A DNA stretch of 31,557 nt from Bacteroidales bacterium (GCA_007128045.1 SKYG01000136.1:1-31557), one strand, 5' to 3'. Counted from the stretch's first letter, positions 11,101-18,687 are shown. The notes: generated from the letters alone by a model not told the origin. Made by a program: numbers and translations.

Positions 11101-11368
11101 GTCGCGAGCCGCTGTATTCAGCCGAAAAGGCGATCCATTGTCCGTCAGGTGACAATTTCGGGAACAGTTCCAGGCCTTTGTGGGTGGTAAGCTTGCGGGC
11201 ATCGCCACCATTGGCTGGCACTGTCCATATATCGCCGGCATACACAAAGACGATCTGATCGCCACTGATATGGGGGTAGCGCATCAAGCGCGCATCATCG
11301 GCGGCTTGGCTGATGAAGAATAAGAAAACCAGAAAAAGTGAAGAGGTAATTCTTTTTGCAGTTGACAT
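8129..11368 (-). CDS. Tricorn-like S41 family peptidase, exported
   Basis: 1079 residues. A signal peptide (about 1-21, charged start then LFLVFLFFIS, cleavage near SQA) indicates export, unlike archaeal cytosolic tricorn. Residues ~30-560 carry repeated PD40/WD-like blades (LSPDGQWIAF, WSPDGNHIAYYSD, FSPDSRWITY) forming propellers. Then come an acidic low-complexity linker (EDKSSSSEDNKDDD), a core domain with His738 in TGHAY, a PDZ-like segment and the S41 catalytic domain. The probable nucleophile is Ser962 (YASSGGDAF), with Glu1020 (IEGIGIYPD); these match tricorn Ser965, His746 and Glu1023 in order and spacing. The residue after the nucleophile is Gly, where tricorn has an oxyanion-hole Asp as I recall it, so the assignment is approximate. 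First gene of the operon with alpha-2-macroglobulin and pbpC. Its role is probably degradation of oligopeptides or envelope proteins. Confidence 0.9.
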   Translation of the reverse strand: MSTAKRITSSLFLVFLFFISQAADDARLMRYPHISGDQIVFVYAGDIWTVPANGGDARKLTTHKGLELFPKLSPDGQWIAFSAEYSGSRQIYVMPSQGGAPQQLTWYNDVGPMPQRGGFDNVPLGWTADSKKILFRSNRTEYGDRMSRYFLVSIEGGLEEELPIPYGGFGVLSPDNNKMAFTFPDREFRTWKRYKGGRASNIWIYDLENNDSEQLTDWAGTDHIPHWYKDNIYFASDRDMWLNIYSHNTITGETKQLTFHDDFDVMWPAGTDGKLAYECGGRLYVLDLDTETTQRIPVNIHYDYANTLPYHKNVKDNIHSYAISPSGNRVIFDARGELFSVPAGDGTTHNLTQTPNHREVYPQWSPDGNHIAYYSDATGEYEVYLLENKEGASPRQITSGSKGWKYQATWSPDSRYLVFFDRSMKLQLLDVNSGQVVVVDTPTSDEIRHYAFSPDSRWITYTKASPNGQGSVWVYEIQSQQATQLTDDSFIDRTPVFSEDGHYLFFLSNRDFNLTFSDFEFSYLYNRATRIYAMHLTQDSPMLFEPKETIEPNGEDKSSSSEDNKDDDATVSIDFEGAQRRIVAFPLPAGSYWGLQAVKDGIVYFNDSGFQRYNIKEQKNQTIMEGIRSAVVSADGSKFLYQHRGDYGVTALAPGQKPGDGKLNLDNMHMRIDPRQEWQQIFVDGWRIFRDFFYVSNLHNVDWDGFRQRYEALLPFLNHRFDLDYLFGEMIAETNTGHAYVDYGDFERVDRIDTGLLGAKLEADHQNQRYIISKIYEGENWNPSRMSPLTAQGIDVREGDFLISIEGNDVTTTDNPYIFLENRVNKATRITVNDRPVADGARTYTIRPIASELELKYLDWVNSRRALVEELSGGRIGYFHVPNTSTEGNRELFRGMYAYHHKDALIIDERFNGGGYIPDRMVEILSRETHALWHVAGLDPMRTPRVAHDGPKAMLINQYASSGGDAFPYFFRQKNLGTIIGTRTWGGLVGMTGNARLADGGYIGVPRFGIYNADGEWIIEGIGIYPDIEVIDAPHKIARGEDPSLEKAIEVLLQQLEENPPVRWKTPEDPDRSGWIEER

Positions 11369-11422
11369 AGCGGGGTGTATTTATGATTATGCGATATATA
11401 TATGGATTTTGCTTTTATTTGT

Positions 11423-11529
11423 GGACAGGCCCGGTGCTGTCCCTACGGATTCTGTTTTCGTTTTCGGACAGGTCAAGCCCTGTCCCTACAGTTGCAACTT
11501 GTTATATACAGGCCGGTCGAGCCCGGCCT
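11423..11529. repeat. Three related GC-rich hairpin repeats
   Basis: Three short inverted repeats follow each other. 11423-11442 has GGACAG/CTGTCC arms. 11466-11485 has GGACAGG/CCTGTCC arms around TCAAGC. 11510-11529 has AGGCCGG/CCGGCCT arms around TCGAGC. The first two are each followed by CCTAC, and the second and third share a TCRAGC loop. The similarity of loop and flank suggests one repeat family with compensating arm changes. None has a T-run, so they are not ordinary intrinsic terminators. Confidence 0.75.
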
Positions 11530-11580
11530 ATACCATCCAGAAATACGGAGCGAAGCGGAGATTCTGAAATCAAAACAGCA

Positions 11581-11686
11581 ACCTGGTAACCTGGTAACCT
11601 GGCAACCTCGTAACCATCTTACAACTCAACAAATCAACAACTCAACAAATCAACTCAACAACTCAACAACTCAACAAATCAACAAT
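11581..11686. repeat. Adjacent tandem stutters: ACCTGGTA type, then AACTCAACA type
   Basis: 11581-11615 repeats an 8-10 base word (ACCTGGTA, ACCTGGCA, ACCTCGTA). 11631-11686 is an irregular series of AACTCAAC and AAATCAAC words ending two bases before the ketoacyl synthase stop codon. The AACTCAAC word also occurs at the pbpC stop (131-140). Both tracts are noncoding. Confidence 0.85.
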
Positions 11687-11688
11687 TT

Positions 11689-12765
11689 CTACTGTTTATA
11701 AACGATGGCATTGATATTCATGCCAGCGCCCACGGAGGCAAAGATCACATGGTCGCCTGGGGTGATCTGGTGTCCATTCAACGTTCCTTTGATGATCATG
11801 TCATAGAGGGTAGGTACGGTAGCTACCGAGCTATTTCCCAGCTTATGTATGTTCATAGGCATCACATCGTTCATGTCGGCATTCACTTTATAAAGCCGGT
11901 AAAATCTTTTCACGATGGCTTCGTCCATTTTTTCATTGGCTTGGTGCAGAAGCACTTTTTTGATATCCTCAACAGGGACGTCTGTTTTATCCAGTGCTGC
12001 TTTCATGGCCGAGGGAACAAACGACAGTGAGTATTCATAGATTTTCCTGCCGTGCATTTTGATATACCTGACTTTGGGGTCGCTCTTCGGCTTGTTTGAC
12101 CTGCCGAGGTACAGGTAATAGGCTTCATCGGCGGCGTGGTTCATCATAGAAGAGGCTAGGATGCCTCGTTTTTCGGTTTCTGTGAGCCCCTCTACGATAC
12201 ATGCACCAGCTCCATCGGAAAAGATCATGGTGTCGCGGTCGTAATTATCGACCACGCGCGACAGTGTTTCTGCGCCGATCACGAGGCATCGTTTGGCAAG
12301 ACCTGATTTGATATATGAGTCGGCCTGGATGAGGCCTTGTATCCATCCCGGGCAGCCAAAGATCAGGTCGTAGGCGATGCAGGATGTGCTTTTGATTTGT
12401 AGTGCATGTTTGACTCTTGAGGCAATGGAGGGGAGGAAATCCGACTGTATAGTTCCCTGAACGACATCACCAAAGTTATGTCCAACAATGATATGGTCGA
12501 TGGTCTCTCTGTCTATTCCTGCTGCTTCAATGGCCTTTTCGGCTGCCAGTGCAGCTATCTGCGAGGTTGTTTGTTCTTCAGTAACCCAGCGGCGTTCAGC
12601 AATTCCGGTAATATCACGAAACTTTCCCACGACCTCTTCTCCGGGGCTGCTGATCCTGGTTCCATCCTTTTCAAAGAAGTCTTGTGTGGTAAATTGGCTG
12701 TTCTTTATGATTCGGGATGGGATGTAGCTGCCTGTACCGGTAATAACGGTGTTTACATATTCCAT
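11689..12765 (-). CDS. fabH: 3-oxoacyl-ACP synthase III family protein (KAS III)
   Basis: 358 residues from the ATG at 12763-12765 (MEYVNTVITGTGSYIPSR). KAS III enzymes condense acyl-CoA with malonyl-ACP to start fatty acid or related chains. All three catalytic residues are in place: Cys138 (LIFGCPGWIQG), His274 (LLHQANEKM) and Asn311 (KLGNSSVATVP). Length is slightly above the usual 310-340. An upstream in-frame TTG at 12843 would add 26 residues, but it lies inside a TAATTTTG promoter-like element and the added peptide is not family-like, so I chose the ATG. The gene stands alone, not next to other fab or acpP genes, so it may be a second KAS III with a specialised substrate. The symbol denotes the family rather than a proven housekeeping FabH. 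Confidence 0.85.
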   Translation of the reverse strand: MEYVNTVITGTGSYIPSRIIKNSQFTTQDFFEKDGTRISSPGEEVVGKFRDITGIAERRWVTEEQTTSQIAALAAEKAIEAAGIDRETIDHIIVGHNFGDVVQGTIQSDFLPSIASRVKHALQIKSTSCIAYDLIFGCPGWIQGLIQADSYIKSGLAKRCLVIGAETLSRVVDNYDRDTMIFSDGAGACIVEGLTETEKRGILASSMMNHAADEAYYLYLGRSNKPKSDPKVRYIKMHGRKIYEYSLSFVPSAMKAALDKTDVPVEDIKKVLLHQANEKMDEAIVKRFYRLYKVNADMNDVMPMNIHKLGNSSVATVPTLYDMIIKGTLNGHQITPGDHVIFASVGAGMNINAIVYKQ

Positions 12766-12840
12766 ATTTATCTTACTAAAATTCAACTGAATAAGGGCAC
12801 GGGTTCGAAGAGAACCTGTCAAATAATTATTATCGCCGCG

Positions 12841-12848
12841 CAAAATTA
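12841..12848 (-). promoter_or_regulatory. Possible -7 element for the KAS III gene
   Basis: On the minus strand this reads TAATTTTG, matching the Bacteroidota consensus TAnnTTTG. It lies 75 bases upstream of the chosen ATG. No clear -33 TTTG is visible at the expected spacing. Confidence 0.4.
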
Positions 12849-12945
12849 ATGATTATCCCATGTGTTACCGAATTTTTTACTTAAAAAAGTGTTAACAGGC
12901 TGGGATGATTTATCAAGTTAGGGATGTGATAAGGGAGTTTATTAT

Positions 12946-12953
12946 TATCTTTG
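12946..12953 (+). promoter_or_regulatory. Possible -7 element for the BatA-domain gene
   Basis: TATCTTTG followed by C is an exact TAnnTTTG match, 45 bases upstream of the ATG at 12999. A -33 TTTG is not evident at 19-21 bases upstream. It diverges from the KAS III element roughly 100 bases away. Confidence 0.5.
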
Positions 12954-12998
12954 CTATAATAAGGTAGATTTTACGATTACAATACAGATACCGGTTTT

Positions 12999-15035
12999 AT
13001 GAGTTTTGTTTTTCCTGGGTTTCTTTTCGCTTTACTGGCTGTTTCAATACCTATTGCCATTCATTTGTTTCATTTTCGCCGGTTCAGGAAGGTATTCTTT
13101 TCGAATGTATCTTTTCTTGAGCAGCTTAGTGATGAGTCAAAAAAGCAATCGCGCCTGAAGCACCTTCTCGTTCTGGCAGCCAGAATCATGGCCATAGTGA
13201 TGATTGTACTTGCTTTTGCCAGGCCATATATTCCTGTTGCCGACACCATGATAAGCCTGGAAGGAAATTCTGTTGCCGTTTACATTGACAATTCATTCAG
13301 CATGGAGGCCTTATCCGGTCAGGGGCGGCTGCTCGACGAGGCAAAACGTAAGGCTACGGAGCTGGCTGGCGCCTATCAGGCTACTGACCGGTTCTTGTTG
13401 TTGACAAACGACTTTGAGGGGCGACATCAACGTTTTGTGAGCAAGGAGGAGTTTGTGTCTTTTGTTGAAGAAGTGGATGTCACACCTGCAGTTAAAACCA
13501 CTTCAGATGTGGTACAGCGGATTCATGCACTAATGAACGAAGAGCGACAGATCAGCAAGAGGTCATATCTGATCAGTGACTTCCAGAGAAGTGTTTCAGA
13601 TCTGGCTGCTGTTGAGTCTGACACAGCTGTTGTAACAACGCTGCTTCCTGTCTATGCACAGTCTGCCAGCAATGTATATGTTGATAGTTGCTGGTTTGAG
13701 ACCCCCATTACTGTTGCCGGACAAAATGCCTCTTTGGTTGTACAGATCAAAAATGGTGGAGATCGTTCGCTGGAGAATCAGCCAGTCAGGTTGTATATTG
13801 ACGGCGTACAACGTGCGATAGCCACCTATGACCTGGCTCCGGATGCCACCATTCAGATTACATTGAACTGGGCGGTGCAACAGCCAGGCGTCCATCAAGG
13901 ATATGTGGAGATCATCGATTATCCGGTAACCTTCGACGACAGGCTTTACTTTAGCTTCAGGGTAAGGGAAGAAGTGCCCGTACTTGCCATCAGCGAAACG
14001 GGGTCAAATGCCTTCCTGTCGGCCTTGTTTCGAAGCAACGAAGTGTTTAATTACCGCAATACCCCGGCTTTTACAATCGATTATTCAGGATTTCCCCTTT
14101 ACGACCTGATTATACTGGATGGGCTGCAAAGTATATCACCTGGTCTGACCCATGAGTTGCGGGGTTTTGTGGAGCAGGGCGGATCACTGTTGGTTTTTCC
14201 CGGTGATCAGATAGATATTGCGTCGTACAGGGAATTTTCGACGTTGATGGAACTTGATGTTTACGCACGCATTGACACAACCCGTATGCGCGTTTCAGAC
14301 CTGAATGAACAGCATGAGGTGTATAATGATGTGTTTGAATCTATCCCGGAAAATATGGATGTGCCGGTGGCTAATAAGCATTACGTGATTTCGCGCACAG
14401 TAAGGTCTGAGAGTGAGCCATTGCTGCAGCTTCAAAACGGCCAGGTGTTTTTGTCGTCACAACGGCTATCCCAGGGTAAGGTTTACCTGGCAGCCGTTAA
14501 CCTCCAGGATGAATTCAGTAATTTCCACCGGCATGCGCTGTTTGTGCCAACCCTGGCGAACATTGCCCTGCAAAGCCAGCCATATCAAGCATTATATCAT
14601 ATACTCGGGAAAAACCATCCCATACTGGTGACAGGACAAGCGACAAACAGAGATGAGGTGTTCTCTTTGCGCGGACAAGATGCAGAGATCATTCCGGAAC
14701 AGAGAAGGCTGGCAAACCAGGTGCAATTGTTCGTTCATGATCAGATAGATGCTGCTGGCAGTTACGGCATATTTGCTGGAGCCACGTTGATAAAAGGTAT
14801 TTCCTTCAATTACGACAGGCGAGAATCGGCCCTTGAAGCCTGGACAGCCGGAGAGCTTGCCACAGCACTTACAGATGCAGGCCTGGACAACATTCAGGTG
14901 TTCGATACGATCGGGATAGATTTCAACCATGCATTACAGGAGCTTCAGATGGGGCAGCAGCTTTGGCGCTGGTGTATAATTCTGGCTTTATTATTTTTAG
15001 CCATGGAGGTTGTGCTACTTCGTTTCTGGAGGTAG
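12999..15035 (+). CDS. BatA N-terminal domain-containing membrane protein
   Basis: 678 residues. The N-terminus is a clear double-transmembrane BatA-type domain (TIGR02226-like): helix ~5-24, the linker HFRRFRKVFFSNVSFLEQL, then a second helix ~57-76 ending in FARPYIP. Residues ~85-210 resemble a von Willebrand A-type fold (VAVYIDNSFSM), followed by a beta-rich periplasmic region. A final helix (~653-672) is followed by LLRFWR. Proteins of this architecture are widespread in Bacteroidota, often near Bat aerotolerance or MoxR genes, but no MoxR, BatB, BatC, BatD or BatE gene is present here. The specific function is unknown; a role in envelope or membrane assembly is only inferred. The ATG has no Shine-Dalgarno. 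Confidence 0.85.
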   Translation: MSFVFPGFLFALLAVSIPIAIHLFHFRRFRKVFFSNVSFLEQLSDESKKQSRLKHLLVLAARIMAIVMIVLAFARPYIPVADTMISLEGNSVAVYIDNSFSMEALSGQGRLLDEAKRKATELAGAYQATDRFLLLTNDFEGRHQRFVSKEEFVSFVEEVDVTPAVKTTSDVVQRIHALMNEERQISKRSYLISDFQRSVSDLAAVESDTAVVTTLLPVYAQSASNVYVDSCWFETPITVAGQNASLVVQIKNGGDRSLENQPVRLYIDGVQRAIATYDLAPDATIQITLNWAVQQPGVHQGYVEIIDYPVTFDDRLYFSFRVREEVPVLAISETGSNAFLSALFRSNEVFNYRNTPAFTIDYSGFPLYDLIILDGLQSISPGLTHELRGFVEQGGSLLVFPGDQIDIASYREFSTLMELDVYARIDTTRMRVSDLNEQHEVYNDVFESIPENMDVPVANKHYVISRTVRSESEPLLQLQNGQVFLSSQRLSQGKVYLAAVNLQDEFSNFHRHALFVPTLANIALQSQPYQALYHILGKNHPILVTGQATNRDEVFSLRGQDAEIIPEQRRLANQVQLFVHDQIDAAGSYGIFAGATLIKGISFNYDRRESALEAWTAGELATALTDAGLDNIQVFDTIGIDFNHALQELQMGQQLWRWCIILALLFLAMEVVLLRFWR

Positions 15036-15057
15036 GAGGTTGAAAAGATATTATTTT

Positions 15058-15065
15058 TAACTTTG
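15058..15065 (+). promoter_or_regulatory. Possible -7 element for the topoisomerase A gene
   Basis: TAACTTTG followed by CAG matches TAnnTTTG and lies 44 bases before the ATG at 15109. A TTG at 15040-15042 is 15 bases upstream, shorter than the usual 19-21 spacing. Confidence 0.45.
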
Positions 15066-15079
15066 CAGCGTTTTTAATT

Positions 15080-15095
15080 ATGCCTGGTCAGGCAT
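15080..15095 (+). promoter_or_regulatory. Perfect inverted repeat in the topoisomerase gene leader
   Basis: Seven-base arms ATGCCTG/CAGGCAT separated by GT lie between the predicted promoter and the start codon. The same ATG opens a 10-codon frame (MPGQAFPYFI) whose TGA at 15110-15112 overlaps the ATG at 15109-15111. It could be an operator, a leader hairpin or a translationally coupled leader peptide. The repeat is seen directly; function is inference. Confidence 0.4.
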
Positions 15096-15108
15096 TCCCA
15101 TACTTCAT

Positions 15109-18000
15109 ATGAGCGAAGAGAATACGCATACTGACGATCAGCAATCTATGAGCAGTGACCCGGGCCGTTATGAATCCGGCGCGGAAGAGCAGGGTGATGG
15201 CTTTAAAACTGCCCGGTTGTCGGGTATGTACCAGGATTGGTTTCTTGATTACGCATCCTATGTGATCCTGGAGCGTGCTGTTCCTGAGGTTCGTGATGGG
15301 CTTAAGCCCGTTCAGAGAAGAATCCTCCATGCTATGAAGGAGCTCGATGACGGGCGTTATAATAAGGTGGCCAACATCATCGGGCATACCATGAAGTACC
15401 ACCCACATGGCGATGCTTCTATCGGTGATGCGTTGGTGCAGCTTGGTCAGAAAGACCTTCTGATCGACTGTCAGGGTAACTGGGGTAACACCTTGACAGG
15501 CGATAGCGCTGCGGCACCACGATATATTGAAGCCCGGCCTTCAAAGTTTGCCCTGGAGGTTTTATACAATAACAAAACCACCATCTGGAAGTCAAGCTAT
15601 GACGGCCGGAACAAAGAGCCATTGACGCTGCCCGTAAAGTTCCCTTTGCTTCTGGCACAGGGTGTGGAGGGTATTGCTGTGGGCCTGGCCTCGAAAATAT
15701 TACCACATAACTTTATTGAACTGATAGATGCTTCCATTGCCGATCTCAATGGCGCTGAGCCGGATTTGATGCCTGACTTCCCTTCAGGAGGACTGGCAGA
15801 CTTTTCCAGATATAATGCCGGCTTACGTGGTGGCAAGGTGCGGGTCAGGGCGAGAATCATCATTCAGGATAAGAAAACCCTCGTTATCACAGAAATACCC
15901 TTTGGAACCACCACCAGCAGCCTGATGGACAGCATTGTAACAGCCAACGACAGGGGTAAGATCAAGATCAGGAAAATCGAAGACAATACCTCCGATAAGG
16001 TTGAGATACTGGTGCATCTGGCTGTGGGGATCTCTCCCGACCAGGCCATAGATGCCCTGTATCTGTTTACCGATTGCGAAATCAGCATATCGCCCAACAG
16101 TTGTGTCATCGATGTGGATAAGCCACGTTTCCTGAGTGTGAATGAGATGCTGAAAATATCGGCCAACAATACGGTAGAGCTGCTTAAAAGAGAGCTGGAG
16201 ATTGAAAAGAATGAATTGTTGGAACAGTTGCTGTTTTCCAGTCTGGAAAAGATATTCATTGAAAAAAGGATATACCGGGAAATCGAAGAATGTGAGACCT
16301 GGGAGGCGGTGATCGAAACGATAGACAATGGGCTGACACCATACAAGAAGTCATTTTACAGGGACATAACCCGCGACGACATTATCAGGCTTACCGAGAT
16401 AAAGATCAAGCGTATTTCTCGCTTTGACAGTTTTAAGGCTGATGAGATCATGCGCGGACTTGCAGAGAAGCTTCAGCAGGTAAACCACCACCTGGAGAAC
16501 TTGATCGACTATGCCATTGCCTACTTTAACCGTATCCGTGAAAAGTACGGCAAGGGCAGGGAGCGCAAGACAGAGATACGTTTGTTTGACACCATCGAAG
16601 CGGCCCGTGTTGCCGTGGCGAATGAAAAACTATATGTGAACCGTGCAGAAGGCTTTGCCGGCACCGCACTCAAGAAGGATGAGTATGTGTGCGATTGCAG
16701 CGACCTGGACGATATCATCGTGTTTCGTGAAGATGGCACCTTCATCGTTACCAAGGTGGCTGACAAGTCATTTGTGGGTAAAAACATTATTCATATAGGG
16801 GTTTTCGACCGCAATGATGACAGGACCATCTACAACATGATCTATCAGGACGGGCGAAAGGGAACTTCATATATGAAACGGTTTGCTGTGAAAGGGGTGA
16901 CGCGCGATAAGGAATATGACCTTTCCCGCGGCAACAAAGGCAGCAAGGTGCTTTATTTTACTGCCAATCCCAATGGCGAAGCTGAAGTGGTAAACGTGTA
17001 CCTCCGGCATAAGCCCAAATTGAAAAAGCCGGTGTTTGAGATGGACTTCAGCGATCTGGCCATCAAAGGCAGGGCTGCTGGCGGCAATATGCTGACCAAA
17101 CATGCGATAAGGAAGATCGTACTCAAAGATCAGGGTGTGTCTACGCTGGGTGCTTTGGATATATGGTTTGATGACACCGTACTTCGCCTCAATGCCGATA
17201 AGCGGGGACAGTACCTGGGTGCATTTAAGGGCGACGACAAGGTGTTGGCAGTTTTCTCCTATGGGCAATTCAGGCTGATGAATTTCGACCTGTCGAACCA
17301 TTTCGACGAGAAACCTGTCTTGCTGGAGAAATACCGGGACGATGTTGTAATTACTGCTGTATATATTGATGGTGAGTCAGGCTTTTATTATATAAAACGT
17401 TTTCAGCCTGAGACCAACGGCAAGCTGGCAGTGTTTATTGGTGATCATAAGGAAAGCCGGTTGGTGTTGGTGAGCTCTGCCGCCCATCCAAAGCTTTGGA
17501 TGAAGCTGGCGGCCACAACACGTAAACCAGAGTCTGATGAGGAGCTGGAGGCCGAATCATTTATCGCGGTAAAGAGCTATAGAGCAAAGGGTAAAAGGCT
17601 ATCCGCCTCGGAAGTCGTGGAGGTGAAATGGTTGGAGACCGAGCCTGATCCGGGGCCTGATTCTGATTCTGATCCGGAGTCTCGTCTTGATTCTGAGCAG
17701 GAATATCGCCCTGAGCCAGCACCTTTAAGAGATATTGAAGATTCCCCATCCCAGGAGAGAAAAGAAGAAATCCCTGCCGACACATCGTCAAGCTTGTTTG
17801 AAATGGATTCTTCCGAAGATGAATCGGCCTATACCGTTGAATGGACTGTTGGTGACCGTGAGGAGGAAGAAGCAGAACCACCTGACGAAGAAAGCATTAA
17901 GTCTGATGACAGTCCCGATCACCGGGAGGATACGCCTAAACAAGATAAACCGGGTGCCAGCGATAAGCAGCGTCAAATACGTTTAGACCTTGATATCTGA
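15109..18000 (+). CDS. parC: DNA gyrase/topoisomerase IV subunit A (ParC-type)
   Basis: 963 residues. It is the DNA-cleaving subunit of a type IIA topoisomerase and works with a GyrB/ParE ATPase subunit, absent from this window. The breakage-reunion domain spans about 34-480. Its catalytic Arg138-Tyr139 sits in GDSAAAPRYIEARPSKF, and the quinolone-region HPHGDASIGDALVQLGQ has Ala103 where E. coli GyrA has Ser83, and Asp107 at the Asp87 position. The C-terminal region (~510-820) is a degenerate beta-pinwheel. The last ~137 residues are a disordered, very acidic Pro/Glu/Asp/Ser tail ending in KQRQIRLDLDI. I favour ParC over GyrA because of the motif wording and absence of a canonical GyrA box, but this is not certain. 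It converges on the next gene with a 3-base gap. Confidence 0.85.
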   Translation: MSEENTHTDDQQSMSSDPGRYESGAEEQGDGFKTARLSGMYQDWFLDYASYVILERAVPEVRDGLKPVQRRILHAMKELDDGRYNKVANIIGHTMKYHPHGDASIGDALVQLGQKDLLIDCQGNWGNTLTGDSAAAPRYIEARPSKFALEVLYNNKTTIWKSSYDGRNKEPLTLPVKFPLLLAQGVEGIAVGLASKILPHNFIELIDASIADLNGAEPDLMPDFPSGGLADFSRYNAGLRGGKVRVRARIIIQDKKTLVITEIPFGTTTSSLMDSIVTANDRGKIKIRKIEDNTSDKVEILVHLAVGISPDQAIDALYLFTDCEISISPNSCVIDVDKPRFLSVNEMLKISANNTVELLKRELEIEKNELLEQLLFSSLEKIFIEKRIYREIEECETWEAVIETIDNGLTPYKKSFYRDITRDDIIRLTEIKIKRISRFDSFKADEIMRGLAEKLQQVNHHLENLIDYAIAYFNRIREKYGKGRERKTEIRLFDTIEAARVAVANEKLYVNRAEGFAGTALKKDEYVCDCSDLDDIIVFREDGTFIVTKVADKSFVGKNIIHIGVFDRNDDRTIYNMIYQDGRKGTSYMKRFAVKGVTRDKEYDLSRGNKGSKVLYFTANPNGEAEVVNVYLRHKPKLKKPVFEMDFSDLAIKGRAAGGNMLTKHAIRKIVLKDQGVSTLGALDIWFDDTVLRLNADKRGQYLGAFKGDDKVLAVFSYGQFRLMNFDLSNHFDEKPVLLEKYRDDVVITAVYIDGESGFYYIKRFQPETNGKLAVFIGDHKESRLVLVSSAAHPKLWMKLAATTRKPESDEELEAESFIAVKSYRAKGKRLSASEVVEVKWLETEPDPGPDSDSDPESRLDSEQEYRPEPAPLRDIEDSPSQERKEEIPADTSSSLFEMDSSEDESAYTVEWTVGDREEEEAEPPDEESIKSDDSPDHREDTPKQDKPGASDKQRQIRLDLDI

Positions 18001-18003
18001 GGA

Positions 18004-18687
18004 TTATATACATATTATACTCCCTCCATCCCATAGTGGACCGTCATAAAGTTCTACCAGATCGATACCCCTTGATGTTAGTTTGCTTTTCAATTCATTA
18101 CCTTGCTTAAAATGGTTGCAGCTACCGATCAGGTACATGGTATGGTCATGTATCCCTGTGCAGCCGCCGAAGAAGCCATGATTGTGGCCGGGGAGTATGA
18201 TGTCGCGTGGGTCGATAAAAAACACATCCAGTTTTTGCTGTGTAAGTACCTTTTCAATGCCTTTGTCGCTGGTAATAAATAGTTGCCCGGCTTCCATCAG
18301 GTTACATCGGGTGTAGGCCTGCTTTACGTGCAAACTTGTCAGCGATTCACACAACTGCTTTAGTACAGGGTCTGAATGTCTGGTATTGTGTATAAAGAAG
18401 GATGTGTTAACGAAGGCGTTGTACCTGGCACTTTGGGGGTAGACCTTGCCGGTATACAGTTCCCCCATTGTAATTGCAATTCCCAGGTTGGCAAGCCGGT
18501 GTAGTACCTCAGCGGGTGTATTAGGTGCGGCTATTAACCCTTTTGGCGTCTTACATAGAAACACATCAGGATGTCCGGAGATAGAAGGGTAGGTGATGTC
18601 TTCGCTGAAGAATGGTATCGGCGTACCTGCTTTGGCAAGCTTTTTAAGTGCTGGCTCAGGAATGCGCCTGTCAACTATAGTGTACAT
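18004..18687 (-). CDS. DUF6873-like GME-fold protein of unknown function
   Basis: 227 residues, no signal peptide or membrane segment. It resembles, from memory, the DUF6873 family with a guanidino-group-modifying-enzyme (arginine deiminase-like) fold. Recognisable parts are VDRRIPEPALKKL at the start, SGHPDVFLCK (~37-46), HVKQAYTRCN, FITSDKGIEK, LPGHNHGFFGGCTGI, and a C-terminal WDGGSIICI in which Cys226 would occupy the position of the catalytic cysteine in related enzymes. Substrate and reaction are unknown. Its start codon lies inside the preceding radical SAM gene (17-base overlap), so the two are almost certainly co-translated. A plain 'hypothetical protein' call would also be defensible. 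Confidence 0.65.
   Translation of the reverse strand: MYTIVDRRIPEPALKKLAKAGTPIPFFSEDITYPSISGHPDVFLCKTPKGLIAAPNTPAEVLHRLANLGIAITMGELYTGKVYPQSARYNAFVNTSFFIHNTRHSDPVLKQLCESLTSLHVKQAYTRCNLMEAGQLFITSDKGIEKVLTQQKLDVFFIDPRDIILPGHNHGFFGGCTGIHDHTMYLIGSCNHFKQGNELKSKLTSRGIDLVELYDGPLWDGGSIICI

Larger units (their letters stand above)
11369..11688. other. 320-base intergenic region packed with phrase repeats
   Basis: This gap lies between the ketoacyl synthase stop and the S41 protease start, both on the minus strand, so it must hold the protease operon's leader. No convincing TAnnTTTG element reading leftward was found. It contains three related hairpins (11423-11529), a GGTAACCT stutter (11581-11615) and an AACTCAAC stutter (11631-11686). 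No open frame here resembles a protein. Confidence 0.7.

Noticed and set aside
12766..12843. N-terminal extension of the KAS III gene from a TTG at 12843
   Set aside because: The TTG lies inside a promoter-like TAATTTTG element, and the extra 26 residues do not look like a KAS III N-terminus; the ATG at 12765 fits the family.
12999..15035. Part of a Bat aerotolerance operon
   Set aside because: Only the BatA N-terminal anchor domain is shared; no MoxR, BatB, BatC, BatD or BatE gene is adjacent.
15409..15435. Quinolone-resistance mutation (Ala at the Ser83-equivalent position)
   Set aside because: As I recall, Ala occurs naturally at this position in this ParC-type family, so it cannot be called an acquired mutation from sequence alone.
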